The position numbers were made by a program, and so were the translations under genes. This document shows, one piece after another, positions 6,063 to 10,074 of a DNA stretch of 10,074 nucleotides (positions within the stretch are counted from its first letter, which is position 1; each line of letters begins with the position of its first letter). Source of the stretch: Bacillota bacterium. Its GTDB lineage: Bacteria; Bacillota; Desulfitobacteriia; Desulfitobacteriales; Desulfitobacteriaceae. The stretch lies in NCBI GenBank assembly GCA_023390635.1, contig JAEWCM010000039.1:1-10074 (forward strand), written 5' to 3'. Under the pieces are notes generated by a model that saw only the letters and a program-made list of their open reading frames with translations, made no database searches and was not told the DNA's origin.

Positions 6063-7031
6063 ATGTCTGAACAAGCAAGACAAAAAAAGAAAAAAGTACA
6101 GACATCCTATCGGACCTTACCCTGGCACAACCAAGATGATACGGTTCAGGGTACAGGGAGTGAGGAGCTGGATAAAGCAATCGCGGCGGCAGGTTATGCC
6201 TACGATGCCAAACAAGATATTTTTTACTCCGTTCTTAATCCTTGGCAAAGAAGTTTAGGTTATTGTCGCCTTTACGATGAAGCAGCAGCACCTTTCGGAA
6301 TGATTATTGATTGTGAGCCGATTTATTTTGATTATGACAATAAGCATTGGATGATTTCCCTGTGGAAGGGACAATATGACATGGTCACAGGAGGAGAAAT
6401 CGGAGTTTATACAACAGTCAGCAATTTAAAGGTTCCTGGTCTTTTGAACGGAGCCTTTTATACAAGCGTCGATGATAAAAACCTGCTAAAAATGTCTTAC
6501 ACCTTGAAAAAAAAAGGCCTTCCTCTTTTCACCCGGAAAGACAGGCATTGGTGGCTTACGGGTTTCAAACTTGGAGAATTCTCCAAACCCTCAGAGCTGA
6601 CTATGGACGTAAAAATCACCTTGAAAGATGAGGCTATGCGCAATGCCTTTATCGGAGGATTGCTGCAGGCCGGTTATTCGAAAAAAGAGCTTGCCAAAAG
6701 CGGAAATACAGTCATTTTCACTTTTGACAAGCCCCACGCCAGGCAGCCGGTCTCCCGCACTCAGATGACAGATTGGTTGATTCAATGGAAGAATAAAACC
6801 CTATGTGAATATTACCAAGATATTACGAAAACCAGCCTGACTCTTCAGGACAAACTCAGTGTCCTGAAAGAGCAGAATCCCAGACTATACCAGAGAAGCC
6901 TTAGAATCGGGAAATCACAAAAGAACTATGAAACGTATGAAAATATGCTTCTCTCCCTGATCGGATTGTTGAAAATCTTCACAGCCCCATTCACCCAGAT
7001 TAAGAAAAAAGAAACAACATTATCAACCTAG
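6063..7031 (+). CDS. DUF4474 domain protein
   Basis: The only plus-strand gene, 322 residues. The region from about 35 to 165 is a DUF4474 domain, recognisable by GYAYDAKQDIFYS (44-56), NPWQRSLGYCRLYDE (59-73), GMIIDCEPIYF (79-89) and LWKGQYDMVTGGEIGVYT (99-116). DUF4474 is widespread in Clostridia and has no established function; the conserved WKGQYG/D-TGGE-GxY segment looks like a ligand- or phosphate-binding loop (inference). The N-terminus is a lysine-rich tail (RQKKKKVQ) rather than a signal peptide. A moderately hydrophobic helix near the C-terminus (about 297-311, MLLSLIGLLKIFTAP) followed by lysines could associate with the membrane. The ATG at 6063 has an ideal AAGGAGG at 6048-6054. 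It is divergent from DUF6765 and its stop codon overlaps the stop of the convergent GH2-like gene by 4 bp, leaving no room for a separate terminator. Confidence 0.88.
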   Translation: MSEQARQKKKKVQTSYRTLPWHNQDDTVQGTGSEELDKAIAAAGYAYDAKQDIFYSVLNPWQRSLGYCRLYDEAAAPFGMIIDCEPIYFDYDNKHWMISLWKGQYDMVTGGEIGVYTTVSNLKVPGLLNGAFYTSVDDKNLLKMSYTLKKKGLPLFTRKDRHWWLTGFKLGEFSKPSELTMDVKITLKDEAMRNAFIGGLLQAGYSKKELAKSGNTVIFTFDKPHARQPVSRTQMTDWLIQWKNKTLCEYYQDITKTSLTLQDKLSVLKEQNPRLYQRSLRIGKSQKNYETYENMLLSLIGLLKIFTAPFTQIKKKETTLST

Positions 7032-9130
7032 CTGCGGAAAAACAAGTATAAATAATACCAGTCGTTTTTAAGCTGCAAATTAAAAATAGCGATAACGGCC
7101 AAAAATACCAGAGGAACAACGGCCAGGCCGCGTAATTTTCCCCCTGCCTTGTGAACATCCCGAATCCGCACCGGCAGAAACAGCAAGGACAGAACTGCGT
7201 AGGAAACTAAAGGAATATAGATGGGAAGACCCCACCCTGTAGCAGCCCATAATAAGGCAACCATAAAAAGCCACCGGTACCGCCTTTCCAGCCAATAGCA
7301 AAGCCCCATCACATCAGGATTTTCTGGCATAAAGGGAGCCGCCACCCCAACTTGCAGCCAGCGCAGTAAGAGAAAGAAAAAGGATAATGCCGCCCAGATC
7401 AACCAAGGTGATTGACGGGTAAAATCAGTAAGTAAAGGATGGGGAGCGAACCATCCCCCCAGGCTATTAGGCAGATTATAAAGGAGCGAAGTTATAATTC
7501 CCCCTATGGTTCCGGCCCGACCGATCAGCGCCAGACTGTGCCAGCGCCATGCCTGACGCAGTCTGCGCTTAGGCTTTACTTCATTAATTTCCTTATAGCG
7601 CCAACTGACGGCTCGAAAATTGGCAAAGGCAATGAGCGTCATTAAAACTGCCCACGTTATAGCCGCTGCATTTTCTCCCTGCCAACTGTCCTGCGCCTGT
7701 CCCTCAGAACTTAAAGTAAATTCTCCCCATTCTCCTTTTACTTGATTGCCTTGAAAAACAATAATACTACCATTGGATATCCCCACAGGATTAAATAAAT
7801 AAGCAGGCTGAGGGCTAACAAACTTTTCGGCCTTTTTCATATATTCACTTAAGTAAGCAGCATCCCCCAGTATCCCTCTTCCGGCTACCCATCCCCATAA
7901 ACAAGGATGACGGCTGCTAACCTGAACGCGCAAAGCATTTTCTTCAACCCCAGGTAAATCTTTCACCAAAACCTCTGTATTAGGAAATTCTGCCCATACC
8001 CCCATACCAAGGCGGTCCGCCGCATTCAGCCACACCTGATCAGGAAATTGGTCCAGAAAGTAAACAGCATTATTGCCCTGATTCAGTTGTTCTTGGAGCC
8101 AATTTTCAATTTGACCCTGACTGCGCAGCACCTGCTCTTCTTTTTTACTTAACGCAATGCCTCTGATTTGGATCGCTTCTCCTTGAACGAAGATCTTTCC
8201 ATTTTCTACTTTTATACTTTTTAAGCCAAAGCTCACTTTCAGTGCATCTCGGCTGCCTAGTTCATTAAAAACGGAAAGATCAAGATCATAAAGATAGGGA
8301 TTAGCAGGAGACCAGCCGGTAACACCGGTAAGGTCCAGATCCAAATCTGCATCTTGTGTATCCGCACCGTTCGCGGTAATTTGAACTGTCTGCTGAGCTA
8401 ATGCTCCTGAAGCATCTGATATAATAGCCTTCACCGTCCAAGGCCCTTTATCCATCAGACTGTAGTGCAGAAGTTTAGTACTGATGTGAAGATGAACTAT
8501 CCCCTCCTCCCAAGAATAGTTGATTTCCGGCTCACTCAAAGCGGTCTGAGGTACAGCATCTAAGTAAATATTCCCCAATATGTAGGTATGCTGACCACCT
8601 TTCAATAACCATCCAGGCAACCTATCATCCGTCAGAGCACGGATGAACAGAGTATTTTCCGTGCCATATTTCAGATAAGGACTTGCAATATTCAATATAT
8701 TGGAAACGCCGTTTCCTCCTACTTCACCAATACAGTGCTCTCCGTCCACCCCATTGACATAAACAGCTGCCCTGCCTTCTAAACCATTAATAATCAAGCG
8801 GGTGGTTCGAGCCGACCAAGTGCTGTCAATAGTAAATTTACGCCCCAGTACTTTAAAATCACCATTTGAAGGGAGGGTTACCTTTTGTCCTCCCTGTTTA
8901 TCAGAGATAAGGCTACTTTCCTCCTTTTCTCCCCGTTCCTTTTGCCAGGCTTGATTTAAGGTAGAATAATCGTGCCATGAACCATTGAGATCTTGTTCCC
9001 ACCGCTCTTCCGTATTCTCATTTTTCTCAGTTTGAAGTGCCAGATGCTCAGGCCCTATCCAGGTCCACCATAAAGTCACCAGGCAGAGTAAAAAAAACCC
9101 TGAAATAATTAATATGCGATGCTTATACAC
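7028..9130 (-). CDS. Membrane-anchored GH2-like protein lacking catalytic motif
   Basis: A 700-residue protein. Order of parts: N-terminal membrane anchor (about 5-24); a GH2-type sugar-binding jelly roll (about 45-195, with LIINGLEGRAAVYVNG, 112-127); an immunoglobulin-like domain (about 200-305) ending in WSPANPYLYDLDL (273-285) and VSFGLKSIKV; then the start of a GH2 TIM barrel, FVQGEAIQIRGIAL (314-327), AADRLGMGVWAEFPN (370-384) and RHPCLWGW (407-414). After the last motif active GH2 enzymes have NE with the acid/base glutamate; here the residues are Arg418-Gly419. The barrel is short, ending near 485, and no nucleophile region is visible. The last 210 residues hold about five further membrane helices (about 487-508, 533-553, 574-596, 618-655 as two, 667-687). 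It is therefore predicted to display a carbohydrate-binding, non-catalytic ectodomain on the cell surface. The start is GTG at 9130 with GAGGGGG 7 bases upstream. Confidence 0.82.
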   Translation of the reverse strand: MYKHRILIISGFFLLCLVTLWWTWIGPEHLALQTEKNENTEERWEQDLNGSWHDYSTLNQAWQKERGEKEESSLISDKQGGQKVTLPSNGDFKVLGRKFTIDSTWSARTTRLIINGLEGRAAVYVNGVDGEHCIGEVGGNGVSNILNIASPYLKYGTENTLFIRALTDDRLPGWLLKGGQHTYILGNIYLDAVPQTALSEPEINYSWEEGIVHLHISTKLLHYSLMDKGPWTVKAIISDASGALAQQTVQITANGADTQDADLDLDLTGVTGWSPANPYLYDLDLSVFNELGSRDALKVSFGLKSIKVENGKIFVQGEAIQIRGIALSKKEEQVLRSQGQIENWLQEQLNQGNNAVYFLDQFPDQVWLNAADRLGMGVWAEFPNTEVLVKDLPGVEENALRVQVSSRHPCLWGWVAGRGILGDAAYLSEYMKKAEKFVSPQPAYLFNPVGISNGSIIVFQGNQVKGEWGEFTLSSEGQAQDSWQGENAAAITWAVLMTLIAFANFRAVSWRYKEINEVKPKRRLRQAWRWHSLALIGRAGTIGGIITSLLYNLPNSLGGWFAPHPLLTDFTRQSPWLIWAALSFFFLLLRWLQVGVAAPFMPENPDVMGLCYWLERRYRWLFMVALLWAATGWGLPIYIPLVSYAVLSLLFLPVRIRDVHKAGGKLRGLAVVPLVFLAVIAIFNLQLKNDWYYLYLFFRS

Positions 9131-9247
9131 TTCTCTGCCCCCTCAAGAATCATTAGCTATTCCATTTATGCTCAGTTGCAGTCTCTAAACTTCCAATATG
9201 ATTCAGCATAAAATGCCTAAATCCTGTCTTATTTTAGCATAAATAAG

Positions 9248-9290
9248 GGCTATGCTGGAGATCTGTCACAAACAAATCTCTGGCATAGCC
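9248..9290 (-). terminator. Terminator after perR
   Basis: Arms GGCTATGCTGGAGAT (9248-9262) and ATCTCTGGCATAGCC (9276-9290) pair over 15 positions with two internal non-Watson-Crick pairs. These are G-U wobbles if read on the plus strand and A-C mismatches on the minus strand. The minus-strand tail is CTTATTTATG. It lies 32 bp after the perR stop. The T tail is modest, so the strength is uncertain. Confidence 0.6.
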
Positions 9291-9322
9291 ATATATTTAA
9301 TGGGTTTTCTGTTTTCGATATT

Positions 9323-9760
9323 TTATCTTCCCGTATTCAATGCACTTTCCTTCTGACAATCGGGACATACTCCATAGAACTCCAGCCGATGACCATTCAC
9401 CTCAAAGCCCGATAACCTGGCCACTTCTTCACCTAAATCAATTAATGGCCGATGCAGATCGACTACCTTTCCACAGTGGGAACACACCACATGGTAGTGA
9501 TTCTGCGAATTTCCATCAAAACGGCTGGACATGTCCCCATAGGACAATTCTAAAATATGACCATGTTCTTTGAGCATATTCAGAGTATTATAAATCGTTC
9601 CCAAGCTGACGCCAGGAAATTTGGCCTTAACGTGCTGGTAAATTTCTTCTGCCGTTGGATGAGTATCAGTATTGAGGAGAAACTCCAAGATGGCCTGCCT
9701 CTGTGGAGTAAAACGCACCCCTTTGCTCTTTAATTGTCTCAGGATTTCAATGGCATCCAT
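9323..9760 (-). CDS. perR: Peroxide-responsive Fur-family repressor PerR
   Basis: A 145-residue Fur-family metalloregulator, close to Bacillus PerR in length and motifs. PerR represses peroxide-defence genes and is inactivated when H2O2 oxidises its iron-binding histidines. The winged-helix domain (about 1-80) contains RFTPQRQAILEFL and GVSLGTIYNTLNML. All five regulatory-metal ligands are present: His34, Asp82, His88, His90 and Asp101, matching His37, Asp85, His91, His93 and Asp104 of B. subtilis PerR. The aspartate in SSRFD is the residue that separates PerR from Fur. The structural zinc site is also complete: Cys93, Cys96, Cys132, Cys135. I chose the ATG at 9760, 9 bases from AGGAG (9770-9774); an in-frame TTG at 9763 could add one residue. 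It has a strong promoter-like sequence upstream with inverted repeats suggestive of autoregulation, and a terminator downstream. Confidence 0.93.
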   Translation of the reverse strand: MDAIEILRQLKSKGVRFTPQRQAILEFLLNTDTHPTAEEIYQHVKAKFPGVSLGTIYNTLNMLKEHGHILELSYGDMSSRFDGNSQNHYHVVCSHCGKVVDLHRPLIDLGEEVARLSGFEVNGHRLEFYGVCPDCQKESALNTGR

Positions 9761-9808
9761 CAATTTTCACTCCTGTCGCCGAATTTTTACTTCCCCGTTA
9801 TTTTTCAT

Positions 9809-9838
9809 TATTAATATTAATACCCAAATTAGTATTAA
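9809..9838. repeat. AT-rich palindromes in the perR leader
   Basis: TATTAATATTAATA (9809-9822) is a perfect 14-bp palindrome. It overlaps a second inverted repeat with arms TTAATAC (9817-9823) and GTATTAA (9832-9838), 8 bases apart. Both lie about 50-80 bp before the perR start, downstream of the candidate promoter, and could be operator sites or leader structure. Confidence 0.45.
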
Positions 9839-9877
9839 CCCATGACATTATAAAATTAAAATGATTTTTATTTTTAT

Positions 9878-9904
9878 ATTATAATGACCACAAGGAAAAG
9901 TCAA
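9878..9904 (-). promoter_or_regulatory. Candidate perR promoter with PerR half-sites
   Basis: Minus-strand TTGACT (9899-9904) is followed after 15 bp by a perfect TATAAT (9878-9883), or after 17 bp by TAATAT. The -10 sits inside TTATAATG (9879-9886 on the plus strand), whose exact reverse complement CATTATAA recurs at 9846-9853. TTATAAT equals one half of the PerR box. The leader to the perR start would be about 110 bases. Confidence 0.5.
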
Positions 9905-9942
9905 CCTCATGTTTATTTTAGTTCATAACATCTGCCCATGAT

Positions 9943-9970
9943 AAAAGAGGAGAAATAATTCTCCTCTTTT
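9943..9970. terminator. Strong hairpin terminator, right end
   Basis: Perfect 12-bp arms AAAAGAGGAGAA (9943-9954) and TTCTCCTCTTTT (9959-9970) with a 4-base loop. On the plus strand a TTTT arm end is followed by AAAAC and T6; on the minus strand the arm ends in TTTT then AT. It could terminate a minus-strand gene coming from the right, insulating the perR promoter, or act in both directions. Confidence 0.7.
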
Positions 9971-10074
9971 AAAACTTTTTTAACCCTGACAATTCTAATC
10001 CCGCGCTCCTCATAAACAATAAGCTAAGGCTTAATCTTGTCTAAGTGTTTAAGCTTGATTAGGTGCCCCAACAG

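Larger units (their letters stand above)
9764..10074. other. Gene-free right-hand stretch: perR control region, terminator, possible gene end
   Basis: No complete gene is visible here. Positions 9764-9904 hold the perR ribosome binding site, leader palindromes and promoter. Positions 9943-9970 hold a strong hairpin. From 10074 down to 10024 the minus strand reads 16 open codons, LLGHLIKLKHLDKIKP, then TAG, which could be the last residues of a gene starting beyond the window; this is too short to judge. Confidence 0.4.

Noticed and set aside
1..10074. Defence system, prophage, insertion sequence or CRISPR array
   Set aside because: No transposase, integrase, terminal repeats, spaced direct repeats or known defence domains were seen; the genes look like ordinary chromosomal content.

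Overview
The window looks like chromosomal DNA of an anaerobic, spore-forming Gram-positive bacterium, most likely a Clostridia/Peptococcaceae-type organism (Desulfitobacterium or Desulfosporosinus are the kind of genus I would expect; this is inference). The reasons are a CotD-type spore coat gene, a PerR regulator with the full metal-ligand set, a DUF1858 redox-disulfide protein, DUF4474 and DUF6765 proteins, strong AGGAGG-type ribosome binding sites, several TTG/GTG starts and fairly AT-rich intergenic DNA. There are no rRNAs, tRNAs, insertion sequences or CRISPR repeats. All but one of the genes lie on the minus strand.

Layout from left to right: (1) the first 105 codons of a dihydrolipoamide dehydrogenase gene, which runs off the left edge; (2) a small CxxC (DUF1858) protein with its own strong terminator, a perfect 30-bp palindrome; (3) a probable three-gene operon read right to left: trpS (tryptophanyl-tRNA synthetase), an unrecognised 204-residue tryptophan-rich protein, and a stand-alone methionine-synthase-C-terminus/UROD-like protein; (4) a spermidine/diamine-type GNAT acetyltransferase with its own promoter and terminator; (5) a CotD-like spore coat protein whose ribosome binding site lies in a perfect inverted repeat; (6) a divergent pair, a DUF6765 protein with a zinc-phospholipase-like HxxxDxxxH motif (minus) and a DUF4474 protein (plus), with back-to-back candidate promoters in a 113-bp gap; (7) a 700-residue membrane-anchored protein with a glycoside-hydrolase-family-2 architecture whose catalytic acid/base motif is missing, converging on the DUF4474 gene with a 4-bp stop-codon overlap; (8) perR with an AT-rich leader full of inverted repeats; (9) a short right-hand segment with a strong hairpin terminator and perhaps the last codons of another minus-strand gene.

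The genes do not form one pathway. trpS is housekeeping. perR (peroxide stress), the DUF1858 redox protein and Lpd fit an anaerobe managing thiol and oxidant chemistry. cotD shows sporulation. No large known accessory or defence system is visible. The most novel material is the GH2-like membrane pseudoenzyme, the tryptophan-rich protein behind trpS, and the DUF6765/DUF4474 pair.
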